DNA of 64,000 nt, from positions 930,001-994,000 of the forward strand of contig NZ_CP061316.1 in NCBI RefSeq assembly GCF_018688335.1, in the 5' to 3' direction. This DNA comes from Polynucleobacter sp. AP-Jannik-300A-C4 (GTDB lineage Bacteria; Pseudomonadota; Gammaproteobacteria; Burkholderiales; Burkholderiaceae). Position 1 is the stretch's first letter; every line of letters begins with the position of its first letter. The position numbers were made by a program, and so were the translations under genes. Below the pieces are notes generated by a model. It did no database searches. It was not told where the DNA came from and saw nothing but the letters and a program-made list of their open reading frames with translations. This document shows, in pieces, positions 27,440 to 36,093 of the stretch.

Positions 27440-30400
27440 TTAGTTAACGTGAGCAGTATTGAGTACTGCGGATTCATTGAGGCTTCGGAGAATTTTCCGG
27501 ATTTGGTCTAGACGTTGCTCTAGTTTCTCAAAATCTTTTTCTTTCTGGGGAAGAATTTTTAACTTATCTTGACCATTTAGTTGAATGTATTTTGATGACT
27601 GAATTAACTGAATGATCTTCATTGGGTCAATTGGCGGATTAGGAATAAATTGAATCTGAATTGAGCTTGGGCTCGCATCAATCTTCTTAATGCCAAAGCC
27701 ACTCATCTCCAATCGTAGGCGGTGAGTTTCATAAAGTGATTTAGCTTGGTCTGGTAAATCACCATAGCGGTCAACTAGCTCTTCACGCAATCCCATGAGC
27801 TCGGAGAAGTCGTTTGTGCCAGCAAAGCGCTTGTACATCGAGAGACGCTCATGGACATCAGGGCAGTAGTCATTTGGGAAGAGGGCAGGCACGCCTAGAT
27901 TGACGTCAGTTGTAGCTTGAAGTGGCGATAGGAGATCAGGCTCTTTACCGCTGCGGAGGGATTTAACGGCGCGATTGAGCATCTCGGTATAGAGCTGAAA
28001 GCCAATTTCATGAATCTCACCAGACTGTTTGTCGCCCAATACTTCTCCTGCTCCCCGAATCTCTAAATCATGCATTGCTAAATAGAAGCCCGAGCCTAAT
28101 TCTTCCATTGCCTGAATGGCATTCAAACGTAATTGCGCTTGCTTACTGAGTGCCTCAGGGTCTGGCACGAGCAGATAGGCATATGCTTGGTGATGAGATC
28201 GACCAACACGACCACGTAATTGGTGTAACTGCGCCAAACCAAACTTATCTGCGCGATGCATGATGATGGTATTAGCAGTGGGAACGTCAATACCAGTTTC
28301 AATAATGGTGGTGCATAACAGGATATTGGTTCGTTGAGTCACAAACTCACGCATGACGGATTCCAATTCGCGCTCGTGCATTTGACCATGCGCTACGCTG
28401 ATGCTTGCTTCTGGTATTAGCTCTTGTAAAGCATGCTTACGGTTCTGAATCGTTTCAACTTCGTTATGTAGGAAATAAACTTGGCCACCACGCTTAATTT
28501 CGCGAAGTACTGCCTCACGAATGACGCCGTCACCTTCGCGACGCACAAAGGTTTTGATAGCCAAACGCTTCTGGGGTGCTGTAGCAATAACAGAAAACTC
28601 ACGTAGGCCTTCCATCGCCATACCCAGTGTTCTTGGAATCGGCGTAGCAGTCAGAGTCAGAATATCCACTTCGGCGCGCAATGCTTTAAGCGCATCCTTT
28701 TGACGTACACCAAAACGATGCTCCTCATCGACAATCACTAATCCCAAATTGGCAAATTGAGTTTCTTTTGATAGCAGCTTATGTGTGCCAATGATGATGT
28801 CAGCCTCGCCTTTAGCAATGGCTTCAAGTGCTGCATTAATTTCTTTAGTAGTTTTAAAGCGTGAAAGCTCAACAATGCGTACTGGCCAATCGGCAAAGCG
28901 ATCTTTCCAGGTGGCAACATGCTGTTCTGCGAGGAGGGTGGTCGGCGCTAGGATGGCTACTTGCTTACCACCCATTACTGCAACAAAACTGGCGCGAAGA
29001 GCAACCTCGGTTTTGCCAAAACCCACATCTCCACACACCAGTCGATCCATTGGAGTGCCACTGGTCATATCGCCGATGACTGCTGCAATGGCATTAGCCT
29101 GATCTGGTGTTTCTTCGAAGCCAAAGCTTTCTGCAAAAGCAGCGTAATCATGGGCCGAGAATTCAAAGGCATGACCTTTACGTATCGCTCTTGCAGCATA
29201 CAAGCTCAGTAGTTCGGCAGCGGTATCTCGAATTTGTTGCGCAGCCTTACGTCGTGCTTTATCCCACTGTCCAGACCCTAATTGATGCAGTGGCGCCGAG
29301 TCGGGATCAGAGCCTGCGTAACGGGTGACCATTTGCAGCTGTTGTACCGGTACATACAGAGTCGCATCTTTGGCGTAAACCAAGTGCAAGAACTCTTCAA
29401 AAATGGGCTCTTCTTTGGGTGGCGCTAAATTGAGTAGTACCAATCCTTGATAGCGACCAATGCCATGATCAGAATGCACCACAGGATCACCAATCTTGAG
29501 CTCGGATAAATCCTTAAAGAGCATATCCGGATCGGCGCTCTCACTTTCTTTTCCTTTACGTCGTTGACGCGCAGTAGTGGTAAAGAGCTCTGCTTCGGTA
29601 ACAACAATGAGGTTTGCAGCTGGCCAAGTAAAGCCGTTAAAGAGTTGGGCTGTAACTAATCCAAAAAGTGAATCACTCTTAATGAAATCAGCTATGCCTT
29701 CAAAGCCCTCTGGCTTTAATGGGTAGAGTGGTTTGCCATTTAGTCCTGCAACAGAATTACTCTCTTCAAAGAGTTGGCGTATAGATTCTTTTCGACCATT
29801 GCTATCACTACAAATGACTATGCGCACTTTCTCTTGAGAGACTAAAGCGCGCAGACGATTAATAGGGTCGGCATCACGGCGGTGCACTGCTAAATCTGGT
29901 ACGGCTAAAAATTGCGGCGCTTCTTTGCTTTCTTTGTCCGCCTCTTTCTCTAATGCCAAACGTGCGTTGGGTTTAGCCGCTGTAAAGAATTGATCGACAT
30001 CCAGAAATAATTCTGCGGGCGGAAGAATGGGGCGATCAAGATCATGCTTTAAGAATTCATATCTAGAAAGCGTATCTTTCCAAAAACCCTTGATAGATTC
30101 TTCAACATCACCAATATTCACCAACCAAACAGGATCACCTGAGCGGGGGAAATAATCAAAGACGGTAGAGCACTCATCAAAAAAGAGAGGGAGATAGGAT
30201 TCAATACCTGCGCTGGGAATACCCAGGTTGGCATCTTTATAAATCGAGCAACGCGTTGGATCACCCTCAAATACTTCGCGCCATCTGCCACGGAAGGCCG
30301 TACGTGAAGCATCATCAAATGGAAACTCATGCCCAGGTAAAAGACGAACCTCCTTAACGGGATAGAGGCTGCGCTGGGTATCAGGATCAAAAGCCCGAAT

Positions 30401-30994
30401 TTGCTCAATCTCATCACCAAAGAGATCTAGGCGATAAGGCAGGCTTGAACCCATCGGAAATAAATCAATCAAGCCACCGCGAATACTGTATTCACCTGGG
30501 CGCATCACGGAGCTGACAGGGTCGTAACCAGCCTGTTGTAACTGAAGTTTTAGTGCAGCCTCATTGAGCTTGTCACCTTGTCTAAAAAAGAAGGTGTGGC
30601 CCGATAGGAAATTTGGCGGACCTAATTTTTGCAGTGCTGTAGTAATAGGCACCAAGACAATGTCGCAGCTACCATTGAGTAATTCATAAAGGGTGGCTAA
30701 ACGTTCGGAGACTAAATCCTGATGCGGTGAAAAATGGTCATAGGGCAGGATTTCCCAGTCGGGCAACAGGCGCGTCTTCAGTTGCGGCGCAAAAGCGGGG
30801 ATTTCTTCTAAGAGACGCTGTGCTTCCTGTGCTTGAGCACAGAAAATTACCATGACTGAGAATTCAGATCGATATCGAAGGGCAGATTGGGCAATTAATG
30901 CAGCATCAGAAGACCCAACCAAGCCTGAAAAGGTAAAGCGCTGCCCAGCCCGCGGTGCAGGTATGGGGGGTGCTAGTTTTAATGCATCAGACAT
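27440..30994 (-). CDS. mfd: Transcription-repair coupling factor Mfd
   Basis: A 1184-residue SF2 translocase, full length for the family. In order: UvrB-like domain 1/2 (about 1-350), domain 3, the RNA-polymerase-interacting CarD-like domain (KIGDPVVHSDHGIGRYQGL), helicase motors with GDVGFGKTE (Walker A), DEEH in VIVDEEHRFG and QLRGRVGRS, and the C-terminal D7 domain. Mfd removes stalled RNA polymerase and recruits UvrA. Its start region overlaps the probable ispD start on the other strand by 13 bases. Confidence 0.95.
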   Translation of the reverse strand: MSDALKLAPPIPAPRAGQRFTFSGLVGSSDAALIAQSALRYRSEFSVMVIFCAQAQEAQRLLEEIPAFAPQLKTRLLPDWEILPYDHFSPHQDLVSERLATLYELLNGSCDIVLVPITTALQKLGPPNFLSGHTFFFRQGDKLNEAALKLQLQQAGYDPVSSVMRPGEYSIRGGLIDLFPMGSSLPYRLDLFGDEIEQIRAFDPDTQRSLYPVKEVRLLPGHEFPFDDASRTAFRGRWREVFEGDPTRCSIYKDANLGIPSAGIESYLPLFFDECSTVFDYFPRSGDPVWLVNIGDVEESIKGFWKDTLSRYEFLKHDLDRPILPPAELFLDVDQFFTAAKPNARLALEKEADKESKEAPQFLAVPDLAVHRRDADPINRLRALVSQEKVRIVICSDSNGRKESIRQLFEESNSVAGLNGKPLYPLKPEGFEGIADFIKSDSLFGLVTAQLFNGFTWPAANLIVVTEAELFTTTARQRRKGKESESADPDMLFKDLSELKIGDPVVHSDHGIGRYQGLVLLNLAPPKEEPIFEEFLHLVYAKDATLYVPVQQLQMVTRYAGSDPDSAPLHQLGSGQWDKARRKAAQQIRDTAAELLSLYAARAIRKGHAFEFSAHDYAAFAESFGFEETPDQANAIAAVIGDMTSGTPMDRLVCGDVGFGKTEVALRASFVAVMGGKQVAILAPTTLLAEQHVATWKDRFADWPVRIVELSRFKTTKEINAALEAIAKGEADIIIGTHKLLSKETQFANLGLVIVDEEHRFGVRQKDALKALRAEVDILTLTATPIPRTLGMAMEGLREFSVIATAPQKRLAIKTFVRREGDGVIREAVLREIKRGGQVYFLHNEVETIQNRKHALQELIPEASISVAHGQMHERELESVMREFVTQRTNILLCTTIIETGIDVPTANTIIMHRADKFGLAQLHQLRGRVGRSHHQAYAYLLVPDPEALSKQAQLRLNAIQAMEELGSGFYLAMHDLEIRGAGEVLGDKQSGEIHEIGFQLYTEMLNRAVKSLRSGKEPDLLSPLQATTDVNLGVPALFPNDYCPDVHERLSMYKRFAGTNDFSELMGLREELVDRYGDLPDQAKSLYETHRLRLEMSGFGIKKIDASPSSIQIQFIPNPPIDPMKIIQLIQSSKYIQLNGQDKLKILPQKEKDFEKLEQRLDQIRKILRSLNESAVLNTAHVN

Positions 30995-31776
30995 CTGACC
31001 TCATTATAGAATCAGGTGTGCACGCTGGAAACCTATCTTCTCAGGCTTTACCGCAATGCCACGCTGTGTTACCCACGGCCGGCACAGGATCAAGGCTTGG
31101 TGGATCTTTACCAAAACAGTTTCAGGAGTTGGCAGGCAAACCCATGCTGGCTTATGCCTTAAATGCCTTTGCTGCTACCCCAGAGATTGCCTCCATTTGG
31201 GTGGGGGTTAGCCCGGGTTTCATCGATAACCCCATCTTGGGCTCACTTTCGAATAAATCCGCATCTATTCAATTTCTTGCAACTGGTGGTCCAACTCGCC
31301 AAGAAACCGTCAGAAATACCCTTGCAGCTATGCTCAAGGCAGGCGTTCCAGAGAATGACTGGGTTTTAGTCCACGATGCAGCACGACCTGGAATTTCTCC
31401 TGAACTCATTCAAAAACTGATTCACGCTGTCACTGTAGCTGGTGAGGGTGGCCTCTTGGCAATGCCGCTGGCCGACACCTTAAAGATGGCCGATGCCAAT
31501 TCAGCAATTGCTGGCAATCCCAATAGATCGATGAAGACGATTTCTAGAGATCACCTTTGGCAGGCTCAAACACCGCAGATGTTTGGTTTAAAGCGCCTGC
31601 ATGATGCAATTGATGAGGGTATTCGTCTGGAGGCCGACATCACGGATGAGGCGAGTGCAATGGAGCTCTCTGGCTCTAGTCCATTATTAATAGAGGGTGC
31701 CACTCGCAACTTCAAAGTAACCCACCCAGCAGATTGGGATTTGATGCAAACCATTTTGCGGGCAAGCACTAAATAA
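30982..31776 (+). CDS. ispD: 2-C-methyl-D-erythritol 4-phosphate cytidylyltransferase
   Basis: About 264 residues. The signature AVLPTAGTGSRLGGSLPKQF is followed by VLVHDAARPGIS and RNFKVTHPADW. IspD makes CDP-methylerythritol in the non-mevalonate isoprenoid pathway. The start is uncertain: the family domain begins about 25 residues in, and ATG 30982 (overlapping mfd) or GTG 31018 are both possible, neither with a strong ribosome-binding site. ispF follows after 27 bases, as usual. Confidence 0.9.
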   Translation: MHQTSDLIIESGVHAGNLSSQALPQCHAVLPTAGTGSRLGGSLPKQFQELAGKPMLAYALNAFAATPEIASIWVGVSPGFIDNPILGSLSNKSASIQFLATGGPTRQETVRNTLAAMLKAGVPENDWVLVHDAARPGISPELIQKLIHAVTVAGEGGLLAMPLADTLKMADANSAIAGNPNRSMKTISRDHLWQAQTPQMFGLKRLHDAIDEGIRLEADITDEASAMELSGSSPLLIEGATRNFKVTHPADWDLMQTILRASTK

Positions 31777-31803
31777 GCTCTCAGAACCTATCAAGACAAC
31801 TTA

Positions 31804-32307
31804 ATGACTTCAAGCACACCCCAAATCCCTCAGTTCCGTATTGGTCAAGGTTATGACGTTCATGCCCTTGTTGAAGGTCGAAAACTTATCTTGGGTGGTG
31901 TGCATGTCCCCAACGAAAAAGGCTTACTTGGTCATTCCGATGCAGACGCTTTGTTGCATGCCTTAACCGATGCACTACTAGGAGCTGCTGGCTTGAATGA
32001 CATTGGCCAGCTATTTCCAGATACCGATCCTCAATTTAAGGACATGGATAGCCGTATTCTGCTGAGAGCTGCCCTCCAGAAGATTCAGGCTGCTGGATTT
32101 CAGGTTGGGAATGTCGATGCGACGATTATTTGCCAAAAGCCCAAATTGGCCACTTTTTTGCCCGAGATGGTACGCAATATTGCGTCAGATTTGGCCGTTA
32201 CACCAAGCCATGTCAACCTGAAGGCCAAAACCAATGAATCCCTTGGGCACTTAGGCAGAGGTGAGGGTATTGCAGTCCATGCTGTGGCTTTGCTCTATAA
32301 GGCTTAA
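31804..32307 (+). CDS. ispF: 2-C-methyl-D-erythritol 2,4-cyclodiphosphate synthase
   Basis: A 167-residue enzyme. The zinc-binding [13 protein letters not shown] (Asp and His of DxH), [20 protein letters not shown] and the ending [28 protein letters not shown] are diagnostic. It forms the cyclic diphosphate in the isoprenoid pathway and follows ispD in the same orientation. The N-terminus carries about 10 extra residues compared with E. coli IspF. Confidence 0.95.
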   Translation: MTSSTPQIPQFRIGQGYDVHALVEGRKLILGGVHVPNEKGLLGHSDADALLHALTDALLGAAGLNDIGQLFPDTDPQFKDMDSRILLRAALQKIQAAGFQVGNVDATIICQKPKLATFLPEMVRNIASDLAVTPSHVNLKAKTNESLGHLGRGEGIAVHAVALLYKA

Positions 32308-32388
32308 ATATCTTCTAAAACCGCTAAGCATTGTAGAATTACGGTCTTTAGAGTGAAGCTTCAGCTCGGTAGTGTTTGCGGAATTCGC

Positions 32389-32475
32389 GCGAGGATGGCG
32401 AAATTGGTAGACGCACCAGGTTTAGGTCCTGACGCCAGAAATGGTGTGGGGGTTCGAGTCCCCCTCCTCGCACCA
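32389..32475 (+). tRNA. tRNA-Leu (anticodon UAG)
   Basis: An 87-base cloverleaf. Acceptor GCGAGGA pairs with TCCTCGC, the anticodon loop TTTAGGT gives UAG, a long variable arm is present as expected for a class II tRNA, the T-arm is GGGGGTTCGAGTCCCCC and CCA is encoded. A -10-like TAGAAT lies at 32334-32339. It sits between ispF and tig. Confidence 0.95.
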
Positions 32476-32531
32476 CAAGATTGCTACTTGGCTTGGGCTT
32501 CACATATCCGATTTTCAATTAAGAGACGAGA

Positions 32532-33869
32532 ATGGCTGTGCAGATAGAAAATTTAGGTCAGTTAGACCGCAAAGTGACCTTAGAGTTCGCTCGTGCCGAT
32601 TTGGCTAAGGCAAGAGAAACCCAATTGGCTAAATTGGGTAAGACTATGAAAGCTCCAGGCTTCCGTCCAGGCAAAGTGCCTAAGAATATGGTTGAAAAGC
32701 AATACGGTATGCAAGTGGATTTTGAGCTGCAGTTCGATAAAGCTCAAGAACTCTTCTTTGAGTTGGCTAAAAAGGAAAATATCCTTTTAGCCGGCCAACC
32801 ACGCCTTGACCCAAAATCAGAATTAGACGCAGACAACATTGTGTTTGATGCCTACTTTGAAGTGTTGCCAGAAGTGAAGATTGGTGACTTCAGTACAGCA
32901 GAAGTGACTAAGTACACAACCGATATTTCTGATGCAGAAATTGATCGCGCATTAGATGTATTACGTAAGCAGCAAGTTCATTACCACCCACGTGGTGAAG
33001 CCGGTGCACATGGTGATGGCGGTGCAAATACTGCCGCCCAAGCTGGCGACCAGGTTGTAATCGACTTCGTTGGCAAGATCGATGGCGTTGAATTTGCTGG
33101 TGGCAAAGCTGAAAACTTTGAATACGTTCTTGGTGAAGGCCGTATGCTCCCAGAGTTTGAGGCTGCTACATTGGGCCTCAAGGCAGGTGAGAGCAAGACT
33201 TTCCCATTAAGCTTCCCAGCGGATTACCACGGCAAAGATGTCGCTGGTAAGACTGCCGATTTCACTATCACTGTAAAGTCAGTCAATTGGGCGCACCTGC
33301 CAGCAGTTGATGATGCTTTCGCATTGTCCATGGGCGTTGCTGAAGGTGGCGTTGCCAAGATGCGCGAAGAAGTAAAAGAAAATTTAGAGCGCGAAACCAA
33401 ACGTCGCATTACTTCCTTGTTAAAAGGTGAAGTAATGGAAAAGCTCAACAGCCTTTGCGAGCTCGATGCACCAAAGTCTTTGGTTGCTCAAGAGCAAGAG
33501 CGTTTAGTTGAGTCTGCCCGTCAAGACTTGATGCAGCGTGGCATTCCAAATGCTAAAGATGCTCCAATTCCTGCTGAGATGTTTGCTGAGCAAGCTATCA
33601 AGCGTGTACGCCTTGGATTGATATTGAGCGACTTGGTTAAGCAGCAAAACTTGGCTGCTACAGCTGATCAAATTAAAGCTGAGATTGATGAGCAAGCTGC
33701 TACTTACGAAGATCCAAAAGAAGTGGTGCGTTGGTTCTATAGCAACCCAAGCCGCCTCAAAGATATCGAGAACTTGGTATTGGAAGATAACGTGATTAAG
33801 TATTTCACTTCGCAAGCTAAAGTGATTGATAAAGCGGTTACTTTCGAAGAACTCAGCAAGCTCAATTAA
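32532..33869 (+). CDS. tig: Trigger factor
   Basis: A 445-residue ribosome-associated chaperone. The N-terminal ribosome-binding domain has the GFRPGKVPKNMVEK signature, the middle FKBP-like PPIase domain spans about 165-250 (GDQVVIDFVGKIDGVEFAGG), and the C-terminal helical arms follow. It binds nascent chains at the exit tunnel. It heads the conserved tig-clpP-clpX-lon series. GAGACGAG lies just before the ATG. Confidence 0.95.
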   Translation: MAVQIENLGQLDRKVTLEFARADLAKARETQLAKLGKTMKAPGFRPGKVPKNMVEKQYGMQVDFELQFDKAQELFFELAKKENILLAGQPRLDPKSELDADNIVFDAYFEVLPEVKIGDFSTAEVTKYTTDISDAEIDRALDVLRKQQVHYHPRGEAGAHGDGGANTAAQAGDQVVIDFVGKIDGVEFAGGKAENFEYVLGEGRMLPEFEAATLGLKAGESKTFPLSFPADYHGKDVAGKTADFTITVKSVNWAHLPAVDDAFALSMGVAEGGVAKMREEVKENLERETKRRITSLLKGEVMEKLNSLCELDAPKSLVAQEQERLVESARQDLMQRGIPNAKDAPIPAEMFAEQAIKRVRLGLILSDLVKQQNLAATADQIKAEIDEQAATYEDPKEVVRWFYSNPSRLKDIENLVLEDNVIKYFTSQAKVIDKAVTFEELSKLN

Positions 33870-33896
33870 GTATTTAACAAATAAAGGCCTGATCAC

Positions 33897-34526
33897 ATGA
33901 ACCAGAATCATTTCCAGTCTGAGAATCTAGAACCCCAAGGTTTGGGTTTAGTTCCCATGGTGATTGAAACCTCTGGTAGAGGTGAGAGGGCCTATGACAT
34001 TTACTCTCGTTTACTAAGAGAACGGGTTGTGTTCTTGGTTGGCGAAGTAAATGATCAAACTGCAAACTTAGTGATTGCCCAGTTGCTATTCCTTGAGAGC
34101 GAGAACCCAGATAAAGAAATCTCTCTGTACATCAACTCTCCTGGTGGTTCTGTATCTGCTGGATTGGCGATCTATGACACCATGCAGTTCATCAAGCCAC
34201 ACGTAAGTACTTTGTGTATGGGTATGGCTGCCAGCATGGGTGCATTCTTATTATGCGCAGGTGAGAAGGGCAAACGTTACGCATTGCCAAATTCACGAGT
34301 CATGATTCATCAGCCATTAGGTGGCGCACGTGGCCAAGCTTCTGATATTGAAATTCAAGCTCGTGAAATTCTTTACTTGCGTGAGCGTTTGAATAAGATT
34401 CTCTCTGAACGCACTGGCCAATCTATTGAAACAATTGCTAAAGACACAGATCGCGATAACTTCATGTCTGCAGATCAAGCTCAAGAGTATGGCTTGATCG
34501 ATAAAGTTATCGACAAACGTCCTTAA
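33897..34526 (+). CDS. clpP: ATP-dependent Clp protease proteolytic subunit
   Basis: A 209-residue serine protease with catalytic Ser113 (GMAASMGAF) and His138 (MIHQPLGG) and an Asp in the late [10 protein letters not shown] region. It forms the tetradecameric chamber fed by ClpX. The N-terminal 20 residues are probably processed. It lies 27 bases after tig and 27 before clpX. Confidence 0.96.
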   Translation: MNQNHFQSENLEPQGLGLVPMVIETSGRGERAYDIYSRLLRERVVFLVGEVNDQTANLVIAQLLFLESENPDKEISLYINSPGGSVSAGLAIYDTMQFIKPHVSTLCMGMAASMGAFLLCAGEKGKRYALPNSRVMIHQPLGGARGQASDIEIQAREILYLRERLNKILSERTGQSIETIAKDTDRDNFMSADQAQEYGLIDKVIDKRP

Positions 34527-34553
34527 TCACTACTTCTCATTTAGACGGCCATC

Positions 34554-35915
34554 TTGAGCGATATCAATACCACCAATAGCGCAGATAAAGTTTTGTATTG
34601 CTCTTTCTGCGGCAAGAGCCAACATGAAGTGAAGAAGTTGATTGCTGGCCCGTCTGTTTTCATTTGTGATGAGTGCATCGATCTCTGTACTGACATCATT
34701 CAAGAAGAGCTTTCTAAACTTCCCAAAGTTGAGGGCGATGACTCTTTGCCAACACCGCATCAGATTCGTGAAAATTTGGATCAGTACGTTATTGGCCAAG
34801 ATCATGCCAAGAAGACATTGGCGGTTGCGGTCTACAACCATTACAAGCGTTTGCAGTACTTGCCAAAACCTAAAAAAGAGAAGCTCGATAAAGACGGCAA
34901 AGCTGTCGAATCAACCGATAAGAAAGAGTCTAAAGTTCCTGCCAAGGCTATGGTTGATGGTGTTGAACTAGCAAAGAGCAATATTTTGCTAATTGGTCCG
35001 ACTGGCTCCGGCAAAACTTTATTGGCTCAGACTTTGGCTCGAATGCTTGATGTGCCCTTTGTCATGGCTGACGCAACCACACTAACTGAAGCAGGCTATG
35101 TTGGTGAAGACGTTGAAAATATTATTCAGAAGTTGTTGCAGGCTTGTGATTACAACGTTGAAAAAGCCCAGCGTGGCATTGTTTACATTGATGAGATCGA
35201 TAAGATCTCCCGCAAATCAGATAACCCATCCATTACTCGTGACGTATCAGGCGAGGGTGTTCAGCAGGCCCTGTTAAAGCTGGTGGAAGGCACAATGGCC
35301 TCTGTTCCGCCTCAAGGTGGCCGTAAGCACCCAAATCAAGATTTCTTACAAGTTGATACAACCAACATCTTATTTATCTGTGGCGGTGCTTTTGACGGCC
35401 TGGAAAAGGTCATTCAGCAGCGTACCGCTAAGACTGGCATTGGATTTAATGCCACGGTCCCCGGTAAAGATGATCGTGGCGTTAGTGACCTCTTAATTGA
35501 GGTTGAGCCAGAAGATTTAATTAAGTTTGGTCTGATACCTGAATTGATTGGTCGTCTGCCGGTTGTAGCAACTCTAGCCCAATTGGATGAAACAGCCTTA
35601 ATTCAGATCCTGACAGAGCCTAAGAATGCCTTGGTTAAGCAATATCAAGCGCTATTGACAATGGAAGGCTCTGAGCTTGAGGTTCGCCCAGCAGCATTGT
35701 CAGCAATTGCCAAGAAGGCTATTGCACGCAAAACTGGTGCACGTGGACTGCGTTCTATTCTTGAGGGTTCCCTCATGGATGTGATGTATGACCTGCCATC
35801 TTTAAAGAATGTTCAAAAGGTGGTCATCGATGAGAGCACTATTTCGGAGGGCGGAAAGCCCATTCTGGTCTACAAGCAGGGTGACGAATCTACAGAAATG
35901 AGCAAAAAAGCCTAA
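34554..35915 (+). CDS. clpX: ATP-dependent Clp protease ATP-binding subunit ClpX
   Basis: A 453-residue AAA+ unfoldase. The zinc domain uses Cys16, 19, 38 and 41; Walker A GPTGSGKT is at 148-155, Walker B is VYIDEIDK and sensor 2 is GARGLRSI. It is about 29 residues longer than E. coli ClpX, mostly from a Lys/Asp/Glu-rich insert at about 104-135 between the zinc domain and Walker A. The start is TTG at 34554, placed by the family N-terminus; there is no good Shine-Dalgarno. The stop lies inside a terminator hairpin. Confidence 0.95.
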   Translation: MSDINTTNSADKVLYCSFCGKSQHEVKKLIAGPSVFICDECIDLCTDIIQEELSKLPKVEGDDSLPTPHQIRENLDQYVIGQDHAKKTLAVAVYNHYKRLQYLPKPKKEKLDKDGKAVESTDKKESKVPAKAMVDGVELAKSNILLIGPTGSGKTLLAQTLARMLDVPFVMADATTLTEAGYVGEDVENIIQKLLQACDYNVEKAQRGIVYIDEIDKISRKSDNPSITRDVSGEGVQQALLKLVEGTMASVPPQGGRKHPNQDFLQVDTTNILFICGGAFDGLEKVIQQRTAKTGIGFNATVPGKDDRGVSDLLIEVEPEDLIKFGLIPELIGRLPVVATLAQLDETALIQILTEPKNALVKQYQALLTMEGSELEVRPAALSAIAKKAIARKTGARGLRSILEGSLMDVMYDLPSLKNVQKVVIDESTISEGGKPILVYKQGDESTEMSKKA

Positions 35916-35933
35916 TTTTTAGTCTTTTTTGCT
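35901..35933 (+). terminator. Terminator overlapping the clpX stop
   Basis: AGCAAAAAAGCCT pairs with AGTCTTTTTTGCT, with one mismatch, around a short T-rich loop. It covers the last codons of clpX, has few G-C pairs and may only partly separate clpX from lon. Confidence 0.5.
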
Positions 35934-35973
35934 GTTTTCACAGGGTTTTTGCTCACTTTTTGCATATTTCCCC

Positions 35974-36001
35974 CTTGTTTTTCGCTTGGCGACACCCATA
36001 T
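35974..36001 (+). promoter_or_regulatory. Sigma-32-like heat-shock promoter for lon
   Basis: CTTGTTT (35974-35980), a 13-base spacer and ACCCATAT (35994-36001) resemble the RpoH consensus CTTGAAA-N13/15-CCCCATNT. It lies about 93 bases before the lon start, where lon of other proteobacteria is heat-shock controlled. Confidence 0.6.
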
Positions 36002-36093
36002 AGGTAGTATCCTATTCCTAAATTATGTCCGTATGTAGTGGTGCGGCATTTTTAGAGATTTTTACGGAATGACTATTTTGGAGGATTTGCCCC

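Noticed and set aside
35985-36001. CTTGG followed by CCCATAT as the sigma-32 promoter
   Set aside because: The two elements are only a few bases apart; the CTTG at 35974 gives proper 13-base spacing.
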